A stretch of DNA of 64,000 bases, taken from the NCBI RefSeq assembly GCF_036924525.1, contig NZ_JAZHRU010000001.1:1951001-2015000 (forward strand), in the 5' to 3' direction. The number at the start of each line of letters is the position of its first letter. The first letter of the stretch is position 1. The DNA is from Bradyrhizobium sp. AZCC 1719. Lineage in GTDB: Bacteria; Pseudomonadota; Alphaproteobacteria; Rhizobiales; Xanthobacteraceae. The notes beneath the pieces were generated by a model that did no database searches, was not told the DNA's origin, and saw only the letters and a program-made list of their open reading frames with translations. Below, piece by piece: positions 34,226-42,135 of the stretch. A program made the translations under genes and the position numbers.

Positions 34226-36940
34226 ATGGATGATCTGTTGCGGGAGTTCCTGACGGAGACCAGCGAGAGCCTGGATACGGTCGACAATCAGTTGGTGCGG
34301 TTCGAGCAGGATCCGAGCGACGCGAAGATCCTGGATAACATCTTCCGCCTGGTCCACACCATCAAGGGCACCTGCGGCTTCCTGGGGCTGCCGCGGCTGG
34401 AAGCACTCGCCCATGCCGGCGAGACCTTGATGGGCAAGTTCCGCGACGGCATGCCGGTCAAGGCCGAAGCCGTGACGCTGATCCTGTCGAGCATCGACCG
34501 CATCAAGGAAATCCTCGCAGGCCTGGAAGCCACCGAGACCGAGCCCGAGGGCACCGACGAAGACCTGATCGAGAAGCTGCATGCGATGGCCGAAGGTGGT
34601 CACCATGCGGCGGAAGCGCAGCCTGAACCCGCGCCCGCGCCCCCGCCCGTCGTGGCGGCGCCGCCGGTTGCGCCCGCGATGACCAAGGGCACACTGGTCG
34701 AACAGGTGCTGGAGCGTCCGTTGCGTCCGGGCGAGGTCTCGCTCGACGACCTCGAGCGCGCCTTCCGCGAGACCGAGACCGAAGCCGCGCCGGCACCCGT
34801 TGCCAAGGCTGCGCCGGCGCCGGAAGCCAAGGAAGTAAAGGCAAAACCGGCCAAGCGCGCCGCCGCCGTCGAGGTCGACGGCGAGGTCGCCGACAAGATC
34901 GCCAACCAGTCGATCCGCGTCAACGTCGACACCCTCGAACATTTGATGACCATGGTCTCCGAGCTGGTGCTGACCCGCAACCAGCTCCTGGAAATCTCGC
35001 GCCGCAACGAGGACACCGAGTTCAAGGTGCCGCTGCAGCGGCTCTCCAACGTCACCGCCGAGCTGCAGGAAGGCGTCATGAAGACGCGGATGCAGCCGAT
35101 CGGCAATGCCTGGCAGAAGCTGCCGCGCATCGTGCGCGACCTCTCGGGCGAACTCGGCAAGCAAATTGAATTGGAAATGCACGGCGCCGACACCGAGCTC
35201 GACCGCCAGGTGCTCGATCTGATCAAGGATCCGTTGACGCACATGGTGCGCAACTCCGCCGACCACGGCCTGGAGACCCCGGCCGAGCGGCTCGCGGCCG
35301 GCAAGGGCGAGCAGGGCACGATCCGGCTGTCGGCCTATCACGAGGGCGGCCATATCATCATCTGCATTGCGGATAACGGCCGCGGGCTGAACACCGAGCG
35401 GATCAAGGCGAAAGCGCTGCAGAACGGCCTCGTCACCGAGGCTGAACTGGAGAAGATGACCGAAGCCCAGATCCACAAGTTCATCTTCGCGCCGGGCTTC
35501 TCCACCGCCGCCACCGTCACCTCGGTGTCCGGCCGCGGCGTCGGCATGGACGTGGTGCGCACCAATATCGACCAGATCGGCGGCACCATCGACATCAAGA
35601 GCGTGGCCGGCGAAGGTTCTTCCGTCACCATCAAGATCCCGCTGACCTTGGCGATCGTCTCGGCCCTGATCGTGGAAGCCGCCGGCGACCGCTTTGCGAT
35701 CCCGCAATTGTCTGTGGTCGAACTGGTGCGCGCCCGCGCCAACTCCGAGCACCGCATCGAGCGCATCAAGGACACCGCGGTCTTAAGGTTGCGCAACAAG
35801 CTGTTGCCGCTGATGCACCTGAAGAAGCTGCTGAAGATCGACGACGGCTCGTCCTCAGACCCCGAGAACGGCTTCATCGTGGTCACCCAGGTCGGCAGCC
35901 AGACCTTCGGCATCGTGGTCGACGGCGTGTTCCACACCGAAGAAATCGTGGTCAAGCCGATGTCGACCAAGCTGCGGCACATCGACATGTTCTCCGGCAA
36001 CACCATTTTGGGCGATGGCGCCGTGATCATGATCATCGACCCCAATGGCATTGCCAAGGCGCTCGGCGCCTCCGGCGCCTCGGCCCATGAGATGGCCGAC
36101 GATGCGTCGGCAGCGCATGCGATGTCCGGCGAACAGCTCACCTCGCTGCTCGTGTTCCGCGCCGGCTCAAGCCAGCCCAAGGCGGTGCCGCTCGGCCTCG
36201 TCACCCGGCTGGAAGAGATCGCCACCGACAAGATCGAGCTCTCTAACGGCCGCTACATGGTGCAGTACCGCGACCAGCTCATGCCGCTGGTGCAGATGGC
36301 CGGCGTCACTGTCCAGACCTCCGGCTCGCAGCCGATCCTGGTGTTCGCCGACGACGGCCGCTCGATGGGGCTCGTGGTCGACGAGATCATCGACATCGTC
36401 GAGGAGCGGCTGCACATCGAGGTCGCCGGCCAGCAGGACGGCATCCTGGGTTCCGCCGTGATCAAGGGCCAGGCCACCGAGGTGATCGACGTCGGCCACT
36501 TCCTGCCGATGGCGTTTGCCGACTGGTTCTCGCGCAAGGAGATGCGGGCCTCCTCGACCGCGCAATCGGTGCTCCTGGTCGATGACTCCGCCTTCTTCCG
36601 CAACATGCTGGCGCCGGTCTTGAAAGCCGCCGGCTACAAGGTGCGGGTCGCCGTCAACGCGCAGGAGGGGCTCTCGGCGCTGCGCTCGGGCCAGACCTTC
36701 GACGTGGTGCTGACCGACATCGAGATGCCCGACATGAACGGCTTCGAATTCGCCGAGACGATCCGCGCCGACAACAATCTGGGCCAGTTGCCGATCATCG
36801 CGCTGTCCTCGCTGGTGTCGCCGGCGGCGATCGAGCGCGGGCGGCAGGCCGGCTTCCACGATTACGTCGCCAAGTTCGATCGCCCCGGCCTGATCGCGGC
36901 GCTGAAGGAACAGACCGCCGACACCCGGCGCGCGGCTTAA
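34226..36940 (+). CDS. cheA: Hybrid chemotaxis histidine kinase CheA with C-terminal receiver
   Basis: 904 aa. HPt (P1) domain with phospho-His44 in LVHTIKGTCGFL; a Pro/Ala-rich linker; a dimerisation domain; an ATPase with HMVRNSADHGLE, DNGRGL and GVGMDVV; a first CheW-like domain (about 475-610) and a second (about 640-775); then a receiver with Asp831 in VVLTDIEMPDMNG. It phosphorylates CheY from chemoreceptor signals. The C-terminal receiver may act as an internal phosphate sink. SD GGAAGG precedes the ATG. First gene of cheA-cheW-cheY-cheR-PilZ, 12 nt upstream of cheW. Confidence 0.96.
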   Translation: MDDLLREFLTETSESLDTVDNQLVRFEQDPSDAKILDNIFRLVHTIKGTCGFLGLPRLEALAHAGETLMGKFRDGMPVKAEAVTLILSSIDRIKEILAGLEATETEPEGTDEDLIEKLHAMAEGGHHAAEAQPEPAPAPPPVVAAPPVAPAMTKGTLVEQVLERPLRPGEVSLDDLERAFRETETEAAPAPVAKAAPAPEAKEVKAKPAKRAAAVEVDGEVADKIANQSIRVNVDTLEHLMTMVSELVLTRNQLLEISRRNEDTEFKVPLQRLSNVTAELQEGVMKTRMQPIGNAWQKLPRIVRDLSGELGKQIELEMHGADTELDRQVLDLIKDPLTHMVRNSADHGLETPAERLAAGKGEQGTIRLSAYHEGGHIIICIADNGRGLNTERIKAKALQNGLVTEAELEKMTEAQIHKFIFAPGFSTAATVTSVSGRGVGMDVVRTNIDQIGGTIDIKSVAGEGSSVTIKIPLTLAIVSALIVEAAGDRFAIPQLSVVELVRARANSEHRIERIKDTAVLRLRNKLLPLMHLKKLLKIDDGSSSDPENGFIVVTQVGSQTFGIVVDGVFHTEEIVVKPMSTKLRHIDMFSGNTILGDGAVIMIIDPNGIAKALGASGASAHEMADDASAAHAMSGEQLTSLLVFRAGSSQPKAVPLGLVTRLEEIATDKIELSNGRYMVQYRDQLMPLVQMAGVTVQTSGSQPILVFADDGRSMGLVVDEIIDIVEERLHIEVAGQQDGILGSAVIKGQATEVIDVGHFLPMAFADWFSRKEMRASSTAQSVLLVDDSAFFRNMLAPVLKAAGYKVRVAVNAQEGLSALRSGQTFDVVLTDIEMPDMNGFEFAETIRADNNLGQLPIIALSSLVSPAAIERGRQAGFHDYVAKFDRPGLIAALKEQTADTRRAA

Positions 36941-36952
36941 GGAAGCAAGACC

Positions 36953-37426
36953 ATGACAACCAAGACCGAGACCATCGAGGGCACCGTGGCCGAATACGTC
37001 ACCGCCGTGATCGGCGGCCAATTGTTCGGCCTGCCGATCTCGCGGGTGCAGGACGTGTTCATGCCGGAACGGCTGACCCGGGTGCCGCTGTCCTCCGCCG
37101 AGATCGCCGGCGTGCTCAATCTGCGCGGCCGCATCGTCACCGTGGTCGACATGCGCGCCCGGCTCGGCCTGCCGAAGAACGACGACGGCAAGCCGCCGAT
37201 GGCGGTCGGCGTCGACCTCAGGGGCGAGTCCTACGGCCTGCTGATCGACCAGATCGGCGAGGTGCTGCGGCTACCCGACAATGGCCGCGAGGAAAACCCC
37301 GTCAACCTCGACCCCCGCTTCGCCAAGCTCGCCGGCGGCGTGCACCGCCTCGACGGCCAGCTCATGGTCGTCCTCGACGTCGATCGCGTTCTCGAAATCA
37401 TACCGAAAACAACCCTCGCGGCGTAG
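36953..37426 (+). CDS. cheW: Chemotaxis coupling protein CheW
   Basis: 157 aa, a single CheW domain. FGLPISRVQDVFMPERLTRVPLS, then VLNLRGRIVTVVDMRARLG and LLIDQIGEVLRL are the family's conserved stretches. It links methyl-accepting receptors to CheA. The AAGGAAG upstream of the ATG is a ribosome site. It is between cheA and cheY in the operon. Confidence 0.95.
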   Translation: MTTKTETIEGTVAEYVTAVIGGQLFGLPISRVQDVFMPERLTRVPLSSAEIAGVLNLRGRIVTVVDMRARLGLPKNDDGKPPMAVGVDLRGESYGLLIDQIGEVLRLPDNGREENPVNLDPRFAKLAGGVHRLDGQLMVVLDVDRVLEIIPKTTLAA

Positions 37427-37454
37427 CACCGCTCGTCAAGCAAGGACGCCAATA

Positions 37455-37844
37455 ATGAAAACCTGTCTTGTCGTCGATGACTCCAGCGTCGTGCGAAAGA
37501 GCGCGCGCCGCATCCTCGAGGAAATGGATTTCCGGATTATCGAAGCCGAGGACGGCGAGCAGGCGCTTGAGGCCTGCAAGAGTGCCATGCCCACGGCAGT
37601 TCTGCTCGACTGGAATATGCCTGTCATGGACGGCTACGAATTCCTCGGCCATCTGCGCCGCCTGCCTGGCGGCGACGCGCCCAAGGTGGTGTTCTGCACC
37701 ACCGAGAACGGCATGGACCATATCGCGCGTGCGCTGCATGCCGGTGCCGACGAATACATCATGAAGCCGTTCGACAAGGACATCGTCGCGGCAAAATTCC
37801 AGGAAGTCGGCCTGGTCGCGCTTACGGAACAGAGCCCGATCTAA
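37455..37844 (+). CDS. cheY: Chemotaxis response regulator CheY
   Basis: 129 aa, receiver only. VVDDSS (7-11) holds the acidic pair, Asp52 in LLDWNMPVMDG is phosphorylated, and the Lys is in IMKPF. It probably diffuses to the flagellar motor switch. The operon continues with cheR 29 nt later. Confidence 0.94.
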   Translation: MKTCLVVDDSSVVRKSARRILEEMDFRIIEAEDGEQALEACKSAMPTAVLLDWNMPVMDGYEFLGHLRRLPGGDAPKVVFCTTENGMDHIARALHAGADEYIMKPFDKDIVAAKFQEVGLVALTEQSPI

Positions 37845-37873
37845 ATCTTATCGCTTGCCCCTGAGAGGCTCCC

Positions 37874-38746
37874 GTGACCCCGCCAGACTATGAGTATCTG
37901 CGTAAGCTCCTGAAGGATCATTCCGGTCTCGACTTGTCCGCAGACAAGCAATACCTGATCGAAAGCCGCCTGCTTCCGCTGTCGCGCAAGTGCGGTGTGC
38001 CCGGCATCGGCGAACTCGTGCAGAAAATGAAGGGCGGATCGTCATCGATCATCGCCCAGGTGGTCGAGGCCATGACCACCAACGAGACCTTCTTCTTCCG
38101 CGACAAGGTGCCGTTCGAACACTTCCGCGATACGATCGTGCCGGAGCTGTTGAAGGCGCGTGCCGGCCGCAGGAGCATCAGGATATGGTGTGCCGCCGGC
38201 TCGACCGGCCAGGAGCCGTATTCGCTTGCGATGTCGCTGAAGGAAATGGGCGCGGTGCTTGCCGGCTGGCGGATCGAGATCGTCGCGACCGACCTGTCGC
38301 AGGAAGTGCTCGAAAAATCGAAGTCGGGCGTCTATAGCCAGTTCGAGGTCCAGCGCGGCCTTCCGATTCAGCTTCTCGTCAAATACTTCAAGCAGAACGG
38401 CGAACTGTGGCAGATCAGCCCGGAGCTGCGCGGCATGGTGCAGCATCGCCAGCTTAATCTGCTGCACGATTTCTCCCAGCTCGGCACCTTCGACGTCATC
38501 TTCTGTCGGAATGTCCTGATCTATTTCGATCAGGAGACCAAGATCAATATCTTTGGCCGCCTCGCCAAGGCAATGGAAGGCGATGGCTTCCTGGTGCTGG
38601 GGGCGGCGGAAACGGTCGTCGGTCTGACTGATGTCTTCAAGCCGTTCCCGGACAAGCGCGGCCTCTATCGGCCGAGCGGTGCGCGTGCCGCATCTCCGCA
38701 GGTCGCAGCGGCAATGCCAAAAATAGCGGCAATGGCGGGACGGTGA
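37874..38746 (+). CDS. cheR: Chemotaxis methyltransferase CheR
   Basis: 290 aa, GTG start with GAGAGG 5 nt upstream. The N-terminal helical domain is followed by an AdoMet-binding Rossmann fold: RIWCAAGSTGQEPYSLAM is the signature and FDVIFCRNVLIYF the catalytic segment. It methylates receptor glutamates. No CheB methylesterase is encoded in this operon, so demethylation must be provided elsewhere or by another route. Confidence 0.95.
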   Translation: MTPPDYEYLRKLLKDHSGLDLSADKQYLIESRLLPLSRKCGVPGIGELVQKMKGGSSSIIAQVVEAMTTNETFFFRDKVPFEHFRDTIVPELLKARAGRRSIRIWCAAGSTGQEPYSLAMSLKEMGAVLAGWRIEIVATDLSQEVLEKSKSGVYSQFEVQRGLPIQLLVKYFKQNGELWQISPELRGMVQHRQLNLLHDFSQLGTFDVIFCRNVLIYFDQETKINIFGRLAKAMEGDGFLVLGAAETVVGLTDVFKPFPDKRGLYRPSGARAASPQVAAAMPKIAAMAGR

Positions 38747-38749
38747 GCG

Positions 38750-39073
38750 ATGACAGAGGACGGCAAGGGCACGGAGCGGGTTACGTTCAGCAGGGGCTAT
38801 GACGTCTGCATCATGGCGATCGACGGGACCTGGCGCAGGGACTGCCAGCTCAACGCGATCTCGGACACCGACGCCGAACTGACGGTGGAAGGCTCCATTC
38901 AAGGCCTCAATCTCAAGGAGTTCTTCCTGCTGCTGTCCTCGACCGGCCTCGCCTATCGCCGGTGCGAGCTCGTTCGTGTCAACGGCACGGAAATGGACAT
39001 CCGCTTCCTGAGAGGCAAGCACGGCAAGAAAAAGTCAGGCGCGTCGTCAAAGGCCGAAGAGGCAATGCACTGA
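38750..39073 (+). CDS. PilZ-like domain protein
   Basis: 107 aa, three bases after the cheR stop. A PilZ-type beta-barrel is suggested by WRRDCQLNAISDTDAELTVEG and RCELVRVNGTEMDIRFL, but the RxxxR and (D/N)xSxxG c-di-GMP residues are degenerate. The Lys/Ser-rich C-terminus is probably flexible. Its place in the che operon suggests it modulates motility, perhaps without binding c-di-GMP. Other small beta-barrel folds are possible. Confidence 0.7.
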   Translation: MTEDGKGTERVTFSRGYDVCIMAIDGTWRRDCQLNAISDTDAELTVEGSIQGLNLKEFFLLLSSTGLAYRRCELVRVNGTEMDIRFLRGKHGKKKSGASSKAEEAMH

Positions 39074-39127
39074 GGCCGATCGCGGGCCAGGTGGAGTTCT
39101 TTCGGCGTAGCAAAGGACTTGGCCGGC

Positions 39128-40915
39128 TCAACGGGCGCGGATGGCGCTCTCGCGCGCGGTGGAAAGACCCGCTACCAGATGCCGGTAATGCGCGATCGGC
39201 TCCGGCCGGCCAATCAGATAGCCCTGAACCTGACAGCCTTCCCGCGCAAGGAAAGTCCGTTGCTCTTCGGTCTCGACGCCCTCCGCGATGACCGGCAGCG
39301 CGAGCGTGCGCCCCAGTCTCACGATGGACTGGATGATGGCGCCGGCCTGAAAACTGTCGCCGATCCTGGAAACGAAGGTCTGGTCGATCTTGATCTTGTC
39401 GAAGGGAAAGTCCTGCAGGTAGGACAGCGATGAATAGCCGGTGCCGAAATCGTCCATCGCGATGCGCACGCCAAAGCCCTTGATTCGACGCAGGATGGAG
39501 AGGGCGCGGTCGAAATCCCAAAACAGCACGCCCTCGGTGATTTCGACTTCAAGGCGTTGTGGATCGAGACCGGTTTCGAGCAAGGTCGCAAGAATCATCG
39601 CCGGCACGTCGCTGCGCCGGAAGTCGACCGTCGACAGGTTGACCGCGATCGTCAGCGGCCGTCGCCAGGATGCGGCTTCCCGGCAGGCTTCGCGCAGCAC
39701 CCATTCATCGATCGGGCCGATCGCGCCGGTCTCTTCCGCCAGCGGAATGAACAGCCCCGGCGGCACCAGGCCGCGCAGGGGGTGCCGCCAGCGCAGCAAC
39801 GCTTCGAAACCGAAGACCCTTCCATTGGGCAGCGCCTGTGGCTGGTAATACAATTCCAGTTCGTTCTTCGCCAGTGCTGCGCGGATGTCGTTCTGCAGCG
39901 CGCGCTTTTCGCGCATCTGGCGGCCCATCTCAGGTTCGAAAAAGCGTGTGCCGCCGCGCTGGTCGGCCTTGGCACGATAAAGCGCTGTCTCGGCATTGGC
40001 GACCAGGGTATCCGCATCGGCGCCGTCGCGGGGATAGATGCTGGCCCCGATCGTGAGGCTGCCCTCAATCGTTTGGCCTTCGATACAAACCGGCTGGTCG
40101 AGGGCGGTGCCGAGTTGGGCGCAGAGATCTCGCGCCGTCGCCGGTTGCGGGCCGTCGGGCGAGACGACAATGAATTCGTCAGCCCCGAGCCGCGCCAGGA
40201 ACGATCCGTTGCAGGCCGACGTCAGCCTGTGGCCTATTTCCACCAGAAACTTGTCGCCGGTCGAATGGCCGTAGACGTCGTTGATCTCTCTGAACTGATC
40301 GATGTCGATGCACAGCACGGCAAACGAGGCATTGCCGCCCGCGCCGCGCCAAGCACTTGCGATGCGCTCGTTGAACGCCGCCCGGTTCGGCAGGCCGGTG
40401 AGCTGGTCGTGAAATGCCAGACGCGCGATCCTTGCCTCGTTCTGCGCGCGCTCGGTAATATCCTCGTGGGTCGAAACCCAACAGCCGTTCTGCGTCGGCC
40501 GGTACGAAACATTGACGATACGGCCGTCGTCGAGCTCGGCGACGAGGTTATCGGGGTTGCGCGTGGTCATCGCTGTCAGCAGTTTCGATCCGTATTGTCC
40601 GACGTCGCGATAGCAGGTGCCTGCCGCCTTGCGCGCCTCGAGCATTTCGTCGGTCGTGCATCCGACGCGCAGGCGGTCGGGCGCCAGTCTGTACATTTTG
40701 ACGTAGCGATCGTTCCATAGCAGCAGGCGATTGTCCGGCCCGAACATGCAGAGGCCATGGCTCATATTGTTCAGCGCCGCGTCGAGCTTCTCCATCGTGG
40801 TGGCGGTGTCCAGGTCCGGCGGCGCGGGCGTGGCATGCCGGATGCCGGGCAGCGAACGCAGCAGGTGGCTAACAGCGCGAGAAAGTCCCGGAGAAAATTT
40901 GCGGCGAGGGAACAT
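39128..40915 (-). CDS. PAS-GGDEF-EAL protein with degenerate GGDEF
   Basis: 595 aa. PAS domain (about 35-150) with GLCMFGPDNRLLLWND. The GGDEF domain has FDIDQFREINDVYGHSTGD but the active site reads RLGADEF instead of GGDEF, so cyclase activity is doubtful. The EAL domain is intact: FGFEALLRWRHP, the NLSTVDF region, IAMDDFGTGYSSL and AEGVET. It should therefore act mainly as a c-di-GMP phosphodiesterase, with the GGDEF perhaps regulatory. No membrane segment. It ends 54 bp from the convergent PilZ gene. Confidence 0.92.
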   Translation of the reverse strand: MFPRRKFSPGLSRAVSHLLRSLPGIRHATPAPPDLDTATTMEKLDAALNNMSHGLCMFGPDNRLLLWNDRYVKMYRLAPDRLRVGCTTDEMLEARKAAGTCYRDVGQYGSKLLTAMTTRNPDNLVAELDDGRIVNVSYRPTQNGCWVSTHEDITERAQNEARIARLAFHDQLTGLPNRAAFNERIASAWRGAGGNASFAVLCIDIDQFREINDVYGHSTGDKFLVEIGHRLTSACNGSFLARLGADEFIVVSPDGPQPATARDLCAQLGTALDQPVCIEGQTIEGSLTIGASIYPRDGADADTLVANAETALYRAKADQRGGTRFFEPEMGRQMREKRALQNDIRAALAKNELELYYQPQALPNGRVFGFEALLRWRHPLRGLVPPGLFIPLAEETGAIGPIDEWVLREACREAASWRRPLTIAVNLSTVDFRRSDVPAMILATLLETGLDPQRLEVEITEGVLFWDFDRALSILRRIKGFGVRIAMDDFGTGYSSLSYLQDFPFDKIKIDQTFVSRIGDSFQAGAIIQSIVRLGRTLALPVIAEGVETEEQRTFLAREGCQVQGYLIGRPEPIAHYRHLVAGLSTARESAIRAR

Positions 40916-40948
40916 CGTACGCTCCAGCAGGACGGCGCCGTGTCGGCC

Positions 40949-41263
40949 TTACGCGACTACGAGCGAAAGCGCCGGCAGGTTGGCGGCGTAAGGATCATCA
41001 TTGCCGGAATCCAGCAGGGAGCGCAGGGCAATGCCAAGATTGACATCGCAGGCATGCATCGCGGTCGCGGACTTTGTGTAGCGGGGAGATGCGTCGTCAA
41101 GCACGATGACGTTGATGGAACTCTCGGGAGCGCCGGGCGAAACTTCCCAGGCAATCATTTGTTCAATCAGTCGCAGGCTGTTCTGGACGTGTTCGATCAA
41201 GTTGATGAGGTCTGAAACCACGTGGGGCGCCTGTACGACGCTGTCGCCTGCTGCGTTTTGCAT
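40949..41263 (-). CDS. Hypothetical protein (104 aa)
   Basis: The ATG at 41263 has a strong ribosome site (AAGGAGTG). The protein is partly helical in the first ~45 residues (DLINLIEHVQNSLRLIEQMI), then has SSINVIVLDDASPRYTKSA, with no recognised family. It is transcribed with the downstream PAS-GGDEF-EAL gene (33 nt apart) and is divergent from the FixJ-like gene. The helical N-terminus suggests a small dimeric adaptor. Confidence 0.7.
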   Translation of the reverse strand: MQNAAGDSVVQAPHVVSDLINLIEHVQNSLRLIEQMIAWEVSPGAPESSINVIVLDDASPRYTKSATAMHACDVNLGIALRSLLDSGNDDPYAANLPALSLVVA

Positions 41264-41340
41264 ACGAGCACTCCTTAGTTACTTTATTAGGTGTGCGTTG
41301 CTACTTGTGCGTTAAGCCGTGGTCCCGTACAAATACGGTT

Positions 41341-41359
41341 CGGTATGAAGTGAATACCG
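41341..41359. promoter_or_regulatory. Perfect dyad between divergent genes
   Basis: CGGTAT-gaagtga-ATACCG, a 6-bp inverted repeat with 7-nt spacer, placed 45 bp before the FixJ-like start and 78 bp before the divergent 104-aa gene. A plausible operator or FixJ-type box; no regulator is assigned. Confidence 0.4.
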
Positions 41360-41404
41360 TTATCCGAGTGTGCGTCACATTCAACCACGCATGGACGATG
41401 GAAC

Positions 41405-42046
41405 ATGGCTGAAAAAGCCCCCTCCCGCGGGGAGATTTTCGTAGTCGATGACGACCCTGCCGTTCGCGACACGCTTTCGATGGTGCTGTCGGCAGCCGGC
41501 TATCAGGTCATTTGTTTCGCCGACGGCGCCGCGCTGCTGGCGATTGCACGAACACGGACGCCAGCCTGCATCCTGCTCGACGTGCATATCCCCGGTAAGT
41601 CCGGCCTCGATATTCTGAAAGAGCTTCATGGTGAGGATTACCCTGCACCGATCTTCATGGTCTCGGGGCAGGGCGATATCGCCATGGCGGTCAGCGCCAT
41701 CAAGAACGGCGCGCTGGACTTCATCGAAAAGCCGTTTCGCGGCAGCGAAATCGTGGCAAGACTCGATGAGGCAATCGAGGCCTATGCTCGCCGGCAGGCG
41801 CAAAGTACGTCGTCGCGCATCGCGGCCCTGCATTTTCCGGGACGGGAACCGCTCACGCGACGGGAACGCGAGGTGCTGGAGCAGTTCACCGCCGGCGCCT
41901 CCAACAAGGAAGCGGGGCGGCATCTCGGGATCAGCCCGCGCACGATTGAGGACCACCGCGCCAATATCATGAAGAAACTCGGCGCGCGGAATGCCGCCGA
42001 CCTGGTTCGCATCGTGATGACCACCCAGCGACAGGGCCAGATCTGA
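41405..42046 (+). CDS. FixJ/NarL-type response regulator
   Basis: 213 aa. Receiver with VDDD (13-16), Asp59 in LLDVHIPGKSG and Lys in FIEKPF. The LuxR HTH at the C-terminus reads REPLTRREREVLEQF, then ISPRTIEDHRANIMKKLGARN, and is closely similar to the receiver-less LuxR protein at 16856. It is divergent from the 104-aa gene and convergent with a large hybrid kinase 89 bp beyond its stop. It is probably the output of that or another kinase. Confidence 0.94.
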   Translation: MAEKAPSRGEIFVVDDDPAVRDTLSMVLSAAGYQVICFADGAALLAIARTRTPACILLDVHIPGKSGLDILKELHGEDYPAPIFMVSGQGDIAMAVSAIKNGALDFIEKPFRGSEIVARLDEAIEAYARRQAQSTSSRIAALHFPGREPLTRREREVLEQFTAGASNKEAGRHLGISPRTIEDHRANIMKKLGARNAADLVRIVMTTQRQGQI

Positions 42047-42135
42047 TCCAAGGCTGATCAAGGGTGATCAAGGCTGATCGCAGGCAGGCCGGATCCGGCG
42101 CAGCCTTGCGCTGGATGCAGGCGCCGCCGTTGCGA

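Noticed and set aside
34178..35752. 524-codon minus-strand open frame over cheA
   Set aside because: Antisense of conserved HPt and ATPase motifs; no start signal.
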